Notes: generated by a model from the letters alone, not told the origin. Positions 1-7,789 are shown, counted from the stretch's first letter. The stretch is DNA of 25,805 nt from SFWF01 sp045636705 (GCA_045636705.1 JAZTYA010000039.1:1-25805); one strand, 5' to 3'. A program made the numbers and translations.

Positions 1-258
1 CTGAAGACCGATACCGATAGCGGCAGCAGCGTCAGCAGCCTTTGTGCAACCCTTCTTGATTGCGATAGCGCAACCAACGGTGTAAGCCCATTTTGCATTC
101 TCAAATGCGATAGGCTGAGTTTCCTCTACAATCTTGTAGGGGTCAATGCCACGAGCGGCACAGATTTCTTTACATTCTTCGATAGAAGAAATACCAAATT
201 CTTTAAGAGCGGCAAGGATTTTGGCCTCGCGTCTTTCATAACCTTCAAATAAAGCCAT
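1..258 (-). CDS. GGGtGRT family protein, N-terminal part (cut by window edge)
   Basis: The first 86 residues are visible on the minus strand, beginning MALFEGYERREAKILAALKE, and the frame stays open to the window edge. The opening (MALFE.YERR, then ISSIEE, GIDPYKIV and AKWAYTVGCAIAIKKGC with AADAA) matches my recollection of the GGGtGRT protein family, named for a glycine-rich motif that would lie outside the window; family members are about 330 residues. The start is supported by a strong GAGGAGG ribosome binding site. The gene lies 18 nt after the stop of the IscU-like scaffold, so the two are almost certainly one operon. That pairing is typical of the family and is the main hint that it works in Fe-S chemistry. 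The biochemical role is not known to me. Confidence 0.85.
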   Translation of the reverse strand, partial: MALFEGYERREAKILAALKEFGISSIEECKEICAARGIDPYKIVEETQPIAFENAKWAYTVGCAIAIKKGCTKAADAAAAIGIGLQ

Positions 259-276
259 TTTTACTTACCTCCTCAA

Positions 277-969
277 TTATTCTTTTCTTGGGTCAATGTA
301 CTTAGCAGCGTCAGCAAAACGGCCGTAAGTGCCCTTAGATTTTTCATAAGCTTCGTTAGGCTCCATACCCTTCTTAATGAAGTCGGTCATTTTGCCTAAA
401 GATACGAACTCATAACCAATAACTTCGTCGTTCTCGTCAAGAGCCATTCTTGTGCAGTAGCCTTCGGTCATTTCAAGGTAACGAACACCCTTTGCCTTAG
501 TACCATACATAGTACCAACCATTGAACGCTCGCCCTTACCTAAGTCTTCCATACCTGCGCCAATAACAAGACCGTCTTCAGAGAATGCAGACTGGCTTCT
601 ACCATAAACAATCTGGAGGAAGAGTTCACGCATTGCGGTGTTGATAGCATCGCAAACGAGGTCGGTATTAAGAGCTTCTAAAAGTGTTTTGCCGGGGAGA
701 ATTTCAGCAGCCATAGCTGCAGAGTGGGTCATACCCGAGCAACCAATTGTTTCAACAAGAGCTTCCTCAATGATACCTTCTTTAACGTTTAAAGAAAGCT
801 TGCAAGCGCCCTGCTGAGGAGCACACCAGCCAACACCGTGTGTGTAAGCTGAAATATCGGTTATTTCTTTTGCCTGTACCCATTTGCCTTCTTCCGGAAT
901 CGGAGCAGGACCATGATGAGGACCTTTAGCAACGGTACACATGTTTTGAACTTCTACTGAATAATTCAT
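277..969 (-). CDS. Iron-sulfur cluster assembly scaffold protein (NifU/IscU N-terminal type)
   Basis: This 230-residue protein resembles the IscU/NifU N-terminal scaffold fold, which holds a nascent Fe-S cluster before transfer to apoproteins. Candidate ligand cysteines are in GWCAPQQGAC (about C48 and C55), GCSGMTHSAAMA (about C77) and LVCDAI (about C105); the latter two align with the GCG..AS and C..L positions of IscU. It is longer than IscU (about 130 residues), with a C-terminal extension after about residue 125 that contains MVGTMYGTKAKG. The start has an AAAGGAG ribosome binding site. It is first in an operon with the GGGtGRT gene and has its own promoter with a palindrome at the predicted transcription start. 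No cysteine desulfurase is adjacent, so the sulfur source is not evident here. Confidence 0.85.
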   Translation of the reverse strand: MNYSVEVQNMCTVAKGPHHGPAPIPEEGKWVQAKEITDISAYTHGVGWCAPQQGACKLSLNVKEGIIEEALVETIGCSGMTHSAAMAAEILPGKTLLEALNTDLVCDAINTAMRELFLQIVYGRSQSAFSEDGLVIGAGMEDLGKGERSMVGTMYGTKAKGVRYLEMTEGYCTRMALDENDEVIGYEFVSLGKMTDFIKKGMEPNEAYEKSKGTYGRFADAAKYIDPRKE

Positions 970-993
970 GATGTAGATTCTCCTTTCACAATT

Positions 994-1007
994 TGGCTAA
1001 TTAGCCA
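994..1007. promoter_or_regulatory. 14-bp perfect palindrome, candidate operator
   Basis: TGGCTAATTAGCCA is a perfect palindrome located just downstream of the predicted start of the scaffold operon transcript. The position suits a repressor operator. The regulator is unknown; an iron or Fe-S sensor would be a guess from the genes it precedes. Confidence 0.4.
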
Positions 1008-1016
1008 TACAAAAAG

Positions 1017-1045
1017 ATTATACCAAGAAACTTTAAAAATTACAA
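1017..1045 (-). promoter_or_regulatory. SigA-type promoter of the Fe-S scaffold operon
   Basis: On the minus strand TTGTAA (1040-1045), a 17-nt spacer and TATAAT (1017-1022) form a good vegetative promoter, with TGG just before the -10. The predicted start is near 1009-1010, about 40 nt before the scaffold ATG. Confidence 0.7.
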
Positions 1046-1119
1046 GAGTAAAACCGACTAAAATTGATATTTTCTTAACAAATACACTATTAAGTTTACA
1101 CAAAATTACATTTAGTCTA

Positions 1120-1146
1120 TTGACATTTTGTTTAAAGGAATATAAT
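1120..1146 (+). promoter_or_regulatory. serA promoter
   Basis: TTGACA at 1120-1125 is followed by TATAAT at 1141-1146 (15-nt spacer), or by TAATAT at 1143-1148 with the ideal 17-nt spacer. The leader to the serA ATG is only about 30-35 nt, leaving no room for a riboswitch. Confidence 0.65.
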
Positions 1147-1185
1147 ATATTAATAAATAAATTTGATTTAAGGTGGCTATTTATA

Positions 1186-2349
1186 ATGTATAACATTAAA
1201 ACCTACAACAAAATTTCTTCTGTTGCAACAAACGAATTTGATGGGACAAAATACACTATCGGTGACGAGGTTGAGGCTCCTGTTGGCGCTATTGTTCGTT
1301 CTGCCGCATTACATGATGTTGAGTTTGATAAATCCCTTTTAGCAATTGCTCGTGCAGGTGCTGGTACTAACAATATTCCTTGTGACCGTTGTGCAGAGGA
1401 AGGTATTGTTGTTTTCAACACACCCGGTGCTAACGCAAATGCTGTTAAGGAGCTTGTTATTGCAGGTCTTATGCTCGGTTCTCGTAAGGTTGCTGCTGCT
1501 ATTGAGTGGGCAAAAACCTTAAAGGGCAACGGTGCTGAGGTTGGCAAGATGGTTGAAAAGGGCAAGGGTAACTTTGTTGGTCCTGAAATTATGGGCAAGT
1601 CTTTAGGCGTTATCGGTCTTGGCGCTATCGGCGTTCTCGTTGCTAATGCTGCTGAGAAACTCGGCATGAAGGTTTATGGTTATGACCCATATCTTTCTAT
1701 TAAGTCTGCTTGGAGCCTTTCTGCTTCTACTATTCACTGCGATAGCATGGATGAAATTTTTGAAAAGTGTGATTACATCACGTTACACATTCCTTGCACT
1801 GCAGACACCAAGGGTTCTATCAACGCAGAAACCTTTGCTAAAATGAAGGACGGCGTTCGCATCCTTAACTTTGCTCGTGGCGAGCTTGTTAACTCTGATG
1901 ATATGATTGCAGCTTTAGGTACCGGCAAGGTTGCAGCTTACGTTGTTGACTTCCCAAGTGATGAAATGATTGGCGTTGAAGGTGTTACCGCTATTCCACA
2001 CCTTGGCGCATCTACTCCTGAGTCTGAAGACAACTGCGCATATATGGCAGCTCATGAGCTTATTGATTACATCGAGAACGGTAACATTGTTAACTCTGTT
2101 AATATGCCTAACTGTGCTATGGCTCGCAGCGGCGAAGCTCGTATCTGCGTAATTCACAAGAACGTTCCCGGTGTTATTTCTGCAATCACTACAGTTCTTG
2201 CTGACCAGAAGGTTAACGTTCTTAACATGCAGAATGCTTCCAAGAAAGATTTTGCTTATTCTGTGCTTGATGTTAACGAATATCATGAAGGCACAGTTGA
2301 GAAGCTTGCAGAGCTTGACGAAGTTATCCGTACTCGCGTAATTTTCTAA
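1186..2349 (+). CDS. serA: D-3-phosphoglycerate dehydrogenase
   Basis: This 387-residue protein should oxidise 3-phosphoglycerate to 3-phosphohydroxypyruvate with NAD, the first step of serine synthesis. It has a substrate domain, then an NAD-binding Rossmann motif GLGAIG (about 144-149). The catalytic residues fit the 2-hydroxyacid dehydrogenase pattern: R231 in NFARGEL, E260 29 residues later, and H272 in PHLGAS. A C-terminal ACT domain starts near residue 318, which in relatives mediates serine feedback. I chose ATG 1186 because AAGGTGG lies just upstream; the same frame is open back to 1120 but that stretch contains the promoter. Codon use is strongly biased to GTT/GCT/GGC, suggesting high expression. 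serC is not adjacent. The next transcription unit is also amino-acid metabolism. Confidence 0.93.
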   Translation: MYNIKTYNKISSVATNEFDGTKYTIGDEVEAPVGAIVRSAALHDVEFDKSLLAIARAGAGTNNIPCDRCAEEGIVVFNTPGANANAVKELVIAGLMLGSRKVAAAIEWAKTLKGNGAEVGKMVEKGKGNFVGPEIMGKSLGVIGLGAIGVLVANAAEKLGMKVYGYDPYLSIKSAWSLSASTIHCDSMDEIFEKCDYITLHIPCTADTKGSINAETFAKMKDGVRILNFARGELVNSDDMIAALGTGKVAAYVVDFPSDEMIGVEGVTAIPHLGASTPESEDNCAYMAAHELIDYIENGNIVNSVNMPNCAMARSGEARICVIHKNVPGVISAITTVLADQKVNVLNMQNASKKDFAYSVLDVNEYHEGTVEKLAELDEVIRTRVIF

Positions 2350-2352
2350 TTA

Positions 2353-2381
2353 TTGACAATTTAAAATTTTTGTGATATAAC
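2353..2381 (+). promoter_or_regulatory. Promoter of the ilvA T-box leader
   Basis: TTGACA (2353-2358), a 17-nt spacer and TATAAC (2376-2381) are preceded by TGTG with one base before the -10, an extended -10. It begins 3 nt after the serA stop, so ilvA is a separate transcription unit. Confidence 0.8.
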
Positions 2382-2393
2382 TTAAAAAACTTT

Positions 2394-2634
2394 GATAGGG
2401 ACTGTCAAGTGCTTTAATTTTCAGAGAGTTGTCGGTTGGTGAGAGACAACAAGGCGGCATTTTGTGTATCACCCTTGAGTTGAGAGCTGAATTTTTAGTA
2501 AGCAATTCGTATTTCGGCGTTAACGAAGTAGCATATAATAGTATGCGGTAAGTGGCTGTTTTACAGCAATTAGAGTGGTACCACGGAGATAAAATTTCTT
2601 CGCCTCTATGTTTTCATAGAGGCGTTATTTTTTT
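2394..2634 (+). ncRNA. T-box riboswitch, probable isoleucine specifier, controlling ilvA
   Basis: The leader has T-box hallmarks in order. Stem I has a base AGGG (2397-2400) paired with CCCT (2472-2475), a helix AAGTGC (2407-2412) with GCATTT (2457-2462), and an apical arm with GGTTGGTG between GTTGTC and GACAAC. The internal loop carries ATC at 2468-2470 followed by A, an isoleucine specifier. Downstream lies the T-box sequence AGAGTGGTACCACGG (from about 2572), whose TGGT can pair with the uncharged tRNA 3' end. A terminator follows (CGCCTCTATG 2601-2610, TTTT loop, CATAGAGGCG 2615-2624, then a T-rich tract). Uncharged tRNA-Ile should favour antitermination. ACC (Thr) overlaps the loop but lies in the basal stem, so Ile is preferred. 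Confidence 0.93.
2601..2634 (+). terminator. Regulated intrinsic terminator inside the T-box leader
   Basis: A perfect 10-bp stem with a TTTT loop is followed by TTATTTTTTT. The competing antiterminator would use the T-box sequence upstream. Confidence 0.88.
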
Positions 2635-2645
2635 GGAGGATTTAT

Positions 2646-3839
2646 ATGGTTACTCTTGACAAGATTTATCATGCGGCACACGTCTTAAAGGATGTTGTGC
2701 GCCATACCGACCTTATTAAAGCTCCCGCTATTAATCCTGGCGTAGATATTTACCTAAAGCCCGAAAATCTTCAGGTTACAGGTTCTTTTAAGGTGCGCGG
2801 TTCAGGTTATATGATAAGTCAGTTATCTGATGAGGAAAAGAAAAAGGGCGTTATTGCATGTTCTGCGGGCAACCATGCTCAAGGTGTTGCTTTAGCGGCT
2901 ACAAAATACGGAATTAAGTCTGTAATTTGTCTGCCTGACGGCGCTCCCATTTCAAAGGTTGAAGCAACCAAAAATTACGGCGCAGAGGTTGTAATGGTTG
3001 AGGGTGTATATGACGATGCCTATGCTAAGGCTATCAGTCTTCGTGATAAGGAAGGTTATACCTTTATTCATCCCTTTGATGCTGAAAACGTAATTGCAGG
3101 TCAGGGAACTATCGGACTTGAAATTATGAATGAAATGCCCGACGTAGATGCGATTATCGTGCCCATCGGCGGTGGTGGCTTAATTTCAGGCGTAGCCGTT
3201 GCTGCTAAAAAGTTAAATCCTAACGTTAAAATTTACGGCGTTCAGGCTGCAGGCGCTCCCAGTATGTTTAATTCTATTAAAGATGGCAAAATTGAGCGTT
3301 TGGATTCGGTTTCAACCATTGCAGACGGCATTGCAGTTAAGGAACCCGGCGAAAACACCTTTAATTACGTCAGCGAATTCGTTGATGAAATTGTAACTGT
3401 TACAGAAGACGAAATTGCAACCGCAATTTTAACCTTAATTGAACAACATAAAATGATAGCAGAAGGCGCAGGTGCAGTATCTGTTGCGGCTGCAATGTTC
3501 GATAAGGTTCCTGTAGCCGGCAAAAAGGTTGTTTGCATAGTTTCCGGTGGTAATATCGACGTTACCATTTTAAGCCGTGTAATTAAGCGTGGTCTTTCCC
3601 GTTCGGGCAGAAACTGTAGTTTGCTTGTTGAACTTGTTGATAAACCAGGTCAGCTTAAGGGCGTTTCAAACATTATTGCTGATAAGGGTGGTAACGTTAT
3701 TTCTGTTCACCACGAAAGAGCAGGCGAGGGCTCTGATATTAACGGATGCTATTTAAGAATAGTACTTGAAACACGTAACTTTGAACATATTAAAGAAATT
3801 ACCGACGCTTTAAGCCAAGCAGGATACAAAATTATATAA
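2646..3839 (+). CDS. ilvA: Threonine ammonia-lyase (threonine deaminase) with one ACT domain
   Basis: This 397-residue PLP enzyme should convert threonine to 2-oxobutanoate and ammonia, the entry step to isoleucine. K49 in GSFKVRG is the Schiff-base lysine, SAGNHAQG (73-80) binds the substrate carboxylate, and GGGG (175-178) holds the PLP phosphate. Another glycine loop, SGGN, lies near residue 300. A single C-terminal ACT-type domain starts near 325 (LLVELVDKPGQL), giving the short form of the family. ATG 2646 follows GGAGG at 2636-2640. The isoleucine T-box upstream argues for a biosynthetic role, although the length is near catabolic TdcB plus ACT. ridA follows within 12 nt and deals with the enamine/imine product. 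Confidence 0.93.
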   Translation: MVTLDKIYHAAHVLKDVVRHTDLIKAPAINPGVDIYLKPENLQVTGSFKVRGSGYMISQLSDEEKKKGVIACSAGNHAQGVALAATKYGIKSVICLPDGAPISKVEATKNYGAEVVMVEGVYDDAYAKAISLRDKEGYTFIHPFDAENVIAGQGTIGLEIMNEMPDVDAIIVPIGGGGLISGVAVAAKKLNPNVKIYGVQAAGAPSMFNSIKDGKIERLDSVSTIADGIAVKEPGENTFNYVSEFVDEIVTVTEDEIATAILTLIEQHKMIAEGAGAVSVAAAMFDKVPVAGKKVVCIVSGGNIDVTILSRVIKRGLSRSGRNCSLLVELVDKPGQLKGVSNIIADKGGNVISVHHERAGEGSDINGCYLRIVLETRNFEHIKEITDALSQAGYKII

Positions 3840-3851
3840 AAGGTGATAAAG

Positions 3852-4226
3852 ATGATAGAAAAGGTTTATACTCAAAATGCACCCGAGGCTATTGGCCCTT
3901 ATTCTCAAGCTATAGTTTGTCAAGGCTTAGTTTTCACTTCAGGACAGATTGCCATAAATCCCGCAACTGCTACCGTTGAGGCAGAAACAATAGAAGAACA
4001 GACCGAACAGGTTTGTAAGAATATAGCCGAGGTTTTAAAGGCTGCAGGCAGCGATATTACTAAGGCTATTAAGACGGTTTGCTTCTTAGCCGATATGAAT
4101 GATTTTGCAAAATTTAATGAGGTTTATGCTAAGTACTTTACTGAAAAACCTGCGCGTTCTTGCGTAGCTGTTAAGACTTTGCCTAAAAACGTTTTAGTCG
4201 AAGTTGACGTAATTGCAGAGAAATAA
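3852..4226 (+). CDS. ridA: RidA family 2-iminobutanoate/2-iminopropanoate deaminase
   Basis: This 124-residue protein matches the RidA/YjgF/UK114 family, trimeric enzymes that hydrolyse imines released by PLP dehydratases such as IlvA. Visible family marks are GPYSQ (15-19, with Y17), FTSGQI (28-33), R102 in PARSCV, which contacts the substrate carboxylate in relatives, and E117 in VLVEVDVIA. I chose ATG 3852 because AAAGGTGA sits at a proper distance upstream. An in-frame GTG at 3843 overlaps that site and is unlikely. It follows ilvA by 12 nt, so both should be under the T-box, a sensible coupling because IlvA is a main source of the toxic intermediates. A terminator closes the unit. Confidence 0.93.
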   Translation: MIEKVYTQNAPEAIGPYSQAIVCQGLVFTSGQIAINPATATVEAETIEEQTEQVCKNIAEVLKAAGSDITKAIKTVCFLADMNDFAKFNEVYAKYFTEKPARSCVAVKTLPKNVLVEVDVIAEK

Positions 4227-4228
4227 AA

Positions 4229-4260
4229 AAAGAGGAAGACTAAATTTAGTCTTCCTCTTT
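4229..4260. terminator. Bidirectional terminator between ridA and the DUF4364 gene
   Basis: AAAGAGGAAGACTAAA (4229-4244) is directly followed by its perfect reverse complement (4245-4260). It lies between two convergent stops. T-rich flanks on each strand let it serve both genes. Confidence 0.85.
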
Positions 4261-4263
4261 AAC

Positions 4264-4812
4264 TTATTTTGTAAGAATATCAATAAGCACTCTGTAAACT
4301 GCCGCAGGGTCATCCAAAAAGTTTTCCTTAATCCTTAAAGCTTGGTCGTAGTCATTTGCCTGAAGGGAAAAACTCATAACCGTCTTATCCTTTTCAAGAG
4401 CAGAGCAGGTAATGTAAACACCGTTATCTTTTCTTTCAATTTTGATATCGGTTTCTCTTATGTTGCGGTTGCGCTCAAGCATCTTTTTAAGTAGTTTTAG
4501 AGCCTTTTCTCTAACGGTAAAAGGAACGGTAGACTGAAGTGTCTGAGCGGCGTCCTGTCCTTTTTTATTGATTAAAAACGCTTCGTATGTTTCATCAGTT
4601 GGGTCAATAAGTCCGTTTTTTGAAAGCTGGTCAAAAGCATCGTTCACCTCAAAGGTGTTTGCAATACCTTCAACGTGAAGTAGGTCGGACACCTGATTTG
4701 AGGGAACAGGTTCTTTAACGTTCATAAGAAGGTATAATACAAGTATCTTAATCTCTGCCGTGTTTTTAAGACCACCGCGAGAGACGTTCGCAGAAATAGC
4801 ATCATGCTCCAT
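4264..4812 (-). CDS. DUF4364 family protein, probable winged-helix protein
   Basis: The 182-residue protein resembles the clostridial DUF4364 family, which is uncharacterised as far as I know. The N-terminal half (about 15-85) looks like a winged helix-turn-helix: NTAEIKILVLYLLM, then a probable recognition segment around ANTFEVNDAFDQLSKNGLI and a wing around EAFLINKKG. The C-terminal half (from about 105) is predicted alpha/beta, with a KxxxITCSA-like strand and ANDYDQALRIKENF. A PadR-like transcription factor is possible, but no target is evident. ATG 4812 has a perfect AAAGGAGG site. A consensus promoter sits directly upstream, overlapping the end of the preceding minus-strand gene. Confidence 0.8.
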   Translation of the reverse strand: MEHDAISANVSRGGLKNTAEIKILVLYLLMNVKEPVPSNQVSDLLHVEGIANTFEVNDAFDQLSKNGLIDPTDETYEAFLINKKGQDAAQTLQSTVPFTVREKALKLLKKMLERNRNIRETDIKIERKDNGVYITCSALEKDKTVMSFSLQANDYDQALRIKENFLDDPAAVYRVLIDILTK

Positions 4813-4841
4813 AGAAAATACCTCCTTTATTAGTTCAATTT

Positions 4842-4870
4842 ATTATACATAAATTGGATATAAATGTCAA
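4842..4870 (-). promoter_or_regulatory. Perfect-consensus SigA promoter of the DUF4364 gene
   Basis: Minus strand TTGACA (4865-4870), a 17-nt spacer and TATAAT (4842-4847). Both hexamers and the spacing match consensus exactly. The -35 starts right after the stop of the upstream gene. Confidence 0.85.
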
Positions 4871-4871
4871 G

Positions 4872-5180
4872 TTATCCATCATAGTCTTCTATAAGAGTAT
4901 GCGCTTCTCCTATCGACGATACTAATATTCCGTCTTCTAATAAAAGCTTGTCTTCCGTGGGTAAGATTTCAAAGTTTACATAGCTGAATTTTTCAATTAT
5001 TTTTTCATTGTTTAATAGAACGACCTCGCCGTCTATATATTTTATAACGAGCTTATCATCTTTAAAACCGCTTTGAACGGAATTTTCATCCTTCTTATTA
5101 TCTGTAAAAAAGAAGAAAACAATCGTAGCTATAAGCAAGATAATTGCCATAATAATTGAAATTATTGTTTTTATATTCAT
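4872..5180 (-). CDS. Small membrane-anchored protein with BofC-like C-terminal segment
   Basis: This 102-residue protein has one hydrophobic segment (about 5-26, rich in I, A and F) followed by a charged linker, so most of it should face outside the cytoplasm. The C-terminal 58 residues run KYIDGEVVLL, a strand-like VNFEILPTEDKLLLEDGILV, and end SIGEAHTLIEDYDG. The LP..D..LL..GI.V.S..E...LIEDY pattern resembles the C-terminal domain of BofC and many small clostridial proteins. BofC modulates the SpoIVB signal to SigK in Bacillus, but a sporulation role here is only a suggestion. ATG 5180 has AAAGGAG upstream; an in-frame ATG at 5240 lacks such a site. It is divergent from the penicillin-binding protein gene. 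Confidence 0.65.
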   Translation of the reverse strand: MNIKTIISIIMAIILLIATIVFFFFTDNKKDENSVQSGFKDDKLVIKYIDGEVVLLNNEKIIEKFSYVNFEILPTEDKLLLEDGILVSSIGEAHTLIEDYDG

Positions 5181-5265
5181 AAATTGCTCCTTTAAAATGC
5201 AAAATTTGCTTAAATTTTTACAAAAAGAAAAATATTTCAAAAATGTAACCCAAATTTATATTATT

Positions 5266-5276
5266 TGTGTTATAAT
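5266..5276 (+). promoter_or_regulatory. Extended -10 promoter of the penicillin-binding protein gene
   Basis: TGTG, one base, then TATAAT (5271-5276). No recognisable -35 is present at 16-18 nt spacing, so the TGTG element may substitute. The leader to the GTG start is about 60 nt. Confidence 0.6.
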
Positions 5277-5343
5277 ATAAGGAACGAACATTTCCATAAG
5301 TTGACAACTTTAACATAAAATTAATTTTGTGAGGTGATTTTCT

Positions 5344-7773
5344 GTGCGCGACAATGATTTTTTTGACAATAAAAAACAAGATAATATTGATTTGACAAGC
5401 ACCGATTCCGAAACCTTTGATTTAAATAGTTTTTCGTTTGATGAGCCGCAAGAGGAACAACAAACAGAAGAAACTCTATTCAACGAAAACGTAGATGGCA
5501 AGTTTAATCGGTTAAATTCCTTTAAAAAGCGTATTAAGGGATTTAAGTTTACAAAAGCTAATATTATAAAGACAGTATTGACATCTTTCTTAATTTTAGT
5601 CATTACCGGTTGCTTGGTTGCAAGTTCTTTTTTAATATATGTTTTTGCTTTTGTTGATGGTACTATGGATGAGGACCTTAAAAACTTAGGTCTTAATTAT
5701 ACTACAACTATCTATGCTAAAAACAGTAAAGGTGAATGGGAAGAGTATCAACGCCTTCACGGTAACAATAATAGAATTTGGGTTGATTACAACAAAACAT
5801 TAGCCGAGCAAGAGGCTGCCGATTATGATGGAATACCATATAAGTTGGCTATGGCTTTTGTTGCAATTGAGGACAAAAGATTTGCAGACCACGACGGTGT
5901 TGACTGGAAACGAACCTTTGGCGCATTTTTAGACCTTGTTTTCTCGGACAGTAATTACGGCGGTTCTACAATCACTCAACAGCTTGTTAAAAACCTTACC
6001 GATGATAAAGAACGTGATGCTTCACGTAAAATACGAGAAATTATGCGCGCCAGATATCTTGAGGGCAAGTATAGTAAAGAGATTATACTTGAATGTTACA
6101 TGAATACTATTGCTATGGGTAATGGTATTTACGGCGTTGAGGTTGCCGCTGAATATTACTATGGTAAGAATGTAAACGAATTAACCCTTGCTGAGTGCGC
6201 TTCAATTGCAGGAATTACTAAATCTCCTGAATATTATAGACCTGACAGAAAGCCTGAAAATAATAAGGAACGAAGAGACACTGTTCTTTATCAGATGCTT
6301 GACCAAGGCTATATTACAAGAGAAGAATATGATGAGGCAGTTGCGACTCCAGTTGTTGCGGTTGCAGATAAGAACATTCTAAAAGAGAAGGAAATCAATT
6401 CTTACTTTGTTGACGCGCTTTATGAAGACGTTGTAAACGAGCTTATGGAAATTTACGGTTACGACCGTAGTCACGCTGAAAAGAATTTCTATAATGGCGG
6501 ATATAAGATTTACGCTACAATTGACCCAAGCGTTCAAACCGCAGTAGATAAGGTGTTCTCTGATGAGCAATATGCCCTAAAGAGTGCTAAAGGTGATTCA
6601 CTCCAAGGCGCTATAACCGTAATGGATTATAAAGGCAATATACTTGGTATGGCAGGAGGAATCGGCCAAAAGACCGAGAACAGAGGATTAAACCGTGCTA
6701 CAATGTCACCGCGTCAACCTGGTTCAACAATGAAACCTATCGCGGCTTATGCTCCCGCAATTGAGAGAAACCTAATAACCTATTCTTCGATAGTTGAAGA
6801 TAAAAAATTAACCTATGGAACCTGGTCGCCGGTTAACTGGTTTGGCGGTCATTTGGGTAATATTACAATCAAGTATGCTTTGGAAAAGTCGGTAAATACC
6901 ATACCTGTTTACTTGGTTGATAAGTTAACACCACAGGTTTCTTATGACTTTTTAACAAAATCGCTCGGCATTAAAAATCTTACCGAGTATGATGTCAACT
7001 ATTCTCCGCTTGGAATGGGTGGTACAAACGGTGGTATCACTACAAGAGAATCTGCTGCAGCATACGCGGTCTTTGGTAACGGTGGTAGATTTTATGAGCC
7101 TAGAACCTTTGTAAAGATTTATAATCAACAGGGTGACTTAATTTCTTCAAAAGAATCAACTCCTTCGGTTGCATTAAGTGAAGACTCTGCAACAATTATG
7201 AATAGGCTTTTACAAAATGTTGTCTATGGGGATGAGGGTACAGGCAGAGGTGCAGCATCCTATCTTCCAAACTTTAAAATTTACGCTAAGACAGGTACTT
7301 CAAACAATTCAAACGACCTATGGTTTGTAGGCGGTACGCCTTATTATGTTGCTTCTTGTTGGGCGGGATATGACCAACCACAAAATATTACCAGGTCAAA
7401 TATTGCAATTACCCTTTGGGGTTCTGTAATGTCGGAAATTCACAAGGGCTTAGAAGAAAAAAAGTTTGACTCCAGCGCCTACACCGTTTACAAGCTTTAT
7501 TGTAAGGAAACAGGACTTCTCGCTACCGATAAGTGTCCTATCGGCGGAAGAGGATGGTATAAGACAAGTCACTTAGATTATTGCACTGTTCACGCGGGTG
7601 AAGAAATTGCTGCAGAGGGCAGCGACGAGATTAAGGAATATCTTGAAAACGCAAGTTCTGTTAAAGATACTTCTTCGGATAAAGAGGCGGAAACCGACTC
7701 TTCCGCAACCTCTACAAGCTCGCAAACCTCGTCCGAGCAAAGTCTTGGAGATGGCGAGCCGGTTACAGAATAA
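5344..7773 (+). CDS. Class A penicillin-binding protein (transglycosylase/transpeptidase), PBP1A family
   Basis: This 809-residue bifunctional enzyme should polymerise lipid II glycan strands and cross-link peptides outside the membrane. An acidic cytoplasmic head (1-60) and a basic patch precede one membrane helix (about 75-104). The GT51 domain has AFVAIEDKRF with catalytic E176 and GGSTITQQLVKN (about 206-217). The transpeptidase has S461-T-M-K464, S516-V-N518 and K649-T-G, so all three active-site motifs are intact. The tail after about residue 770 is rich in Ser, Thr and Glu and probably disordered. The start is GTG with GAGGTGA six bases upstream; no in-frame ATG lies near. It appears to be a single-gene unit ended by a strong terminator. 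It is a likely beta-lactam target. Confidence 0.93.
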   Translation: MRDNDFFDNKKQDNIDLTSTDSETFDLNSFSFDEPQEEQQTEETLFNENVDGKFNRLNSFKKRIKGFKFTKANIIKTVLTSFLILVITGCLVASSFLIYVFAFVDGTMDEDLKNLGLNYTTTIYAKNSKGEWEEYQRLHGNNNRIWVDYNKTLAEQEAADYDGIPYKLAMAFVAIEDKRFADHDGVDWKRTFGAFLDLVFSDSNYGGSTITQQLVKNLTDDKERDASRKIREIMRARYLEGKYSKEIILECYMNTIAMGNGIYGVEVAAEYYYGKNVNELTLAECASIAGITKSPEYYRPDRKPENNKERRDTVLYQMLDQGYITREEYDEAVATPVVAVADKNILKEKEINSYFVDALYEDVVNELMEIYGYDRSHAEKNFYNGGYKIYATIDPSVQTAVDKVFSDEQYALKSAKGDSLQGAITVMDYKGNILGMAGGIGQKTENRGLNRATMSPRQPGSTMKPIAAYAPAIERNLITYSSIVEDKKLTYGTWSPVNWFGGHLGNITIKYALEKSVNTIPVYLVDKLTPQVSYDFLTKSLGIKNLTEYDVNYSPLGMGGTNGGITTRESAAAYAVFGNGGRFYEPRTFVKIYNQQGDLISSKESTPSVALSEDSATIMNRLLQNVVYGDEGTGRGAASYLPNFKIYAKTGTSNNSNDLWFVGGTPYYVASCWAGYDQPQNITRSNIAITLWGSVMSEIHKGLEEKKFDSSAYTVYKLYCKETGLLATDKCPIGGRGWYKTSHLDYCTVHAGEEIAAEGSDEIKEYLENASSVKDTSSDKEAETDSSATSTSSQTSSEQSLGDGEPVTE

Positions 7774-7789
7774 TTTATCTAAACAAAAA

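Noticed and set aside
2471..2473. ACC (threonine) as the T-box specifier.
   Set aside because: Its two C bases pair in the basal AGGG/CCCT stem, while ATC lies in the internal loop followed by a purine as expected.
3843..3851. GTG start for ridA three codons upstream.
   Set aside because: It overlaps the AAAGGTGA ribosome binding site that is well placed for ATG 3852.
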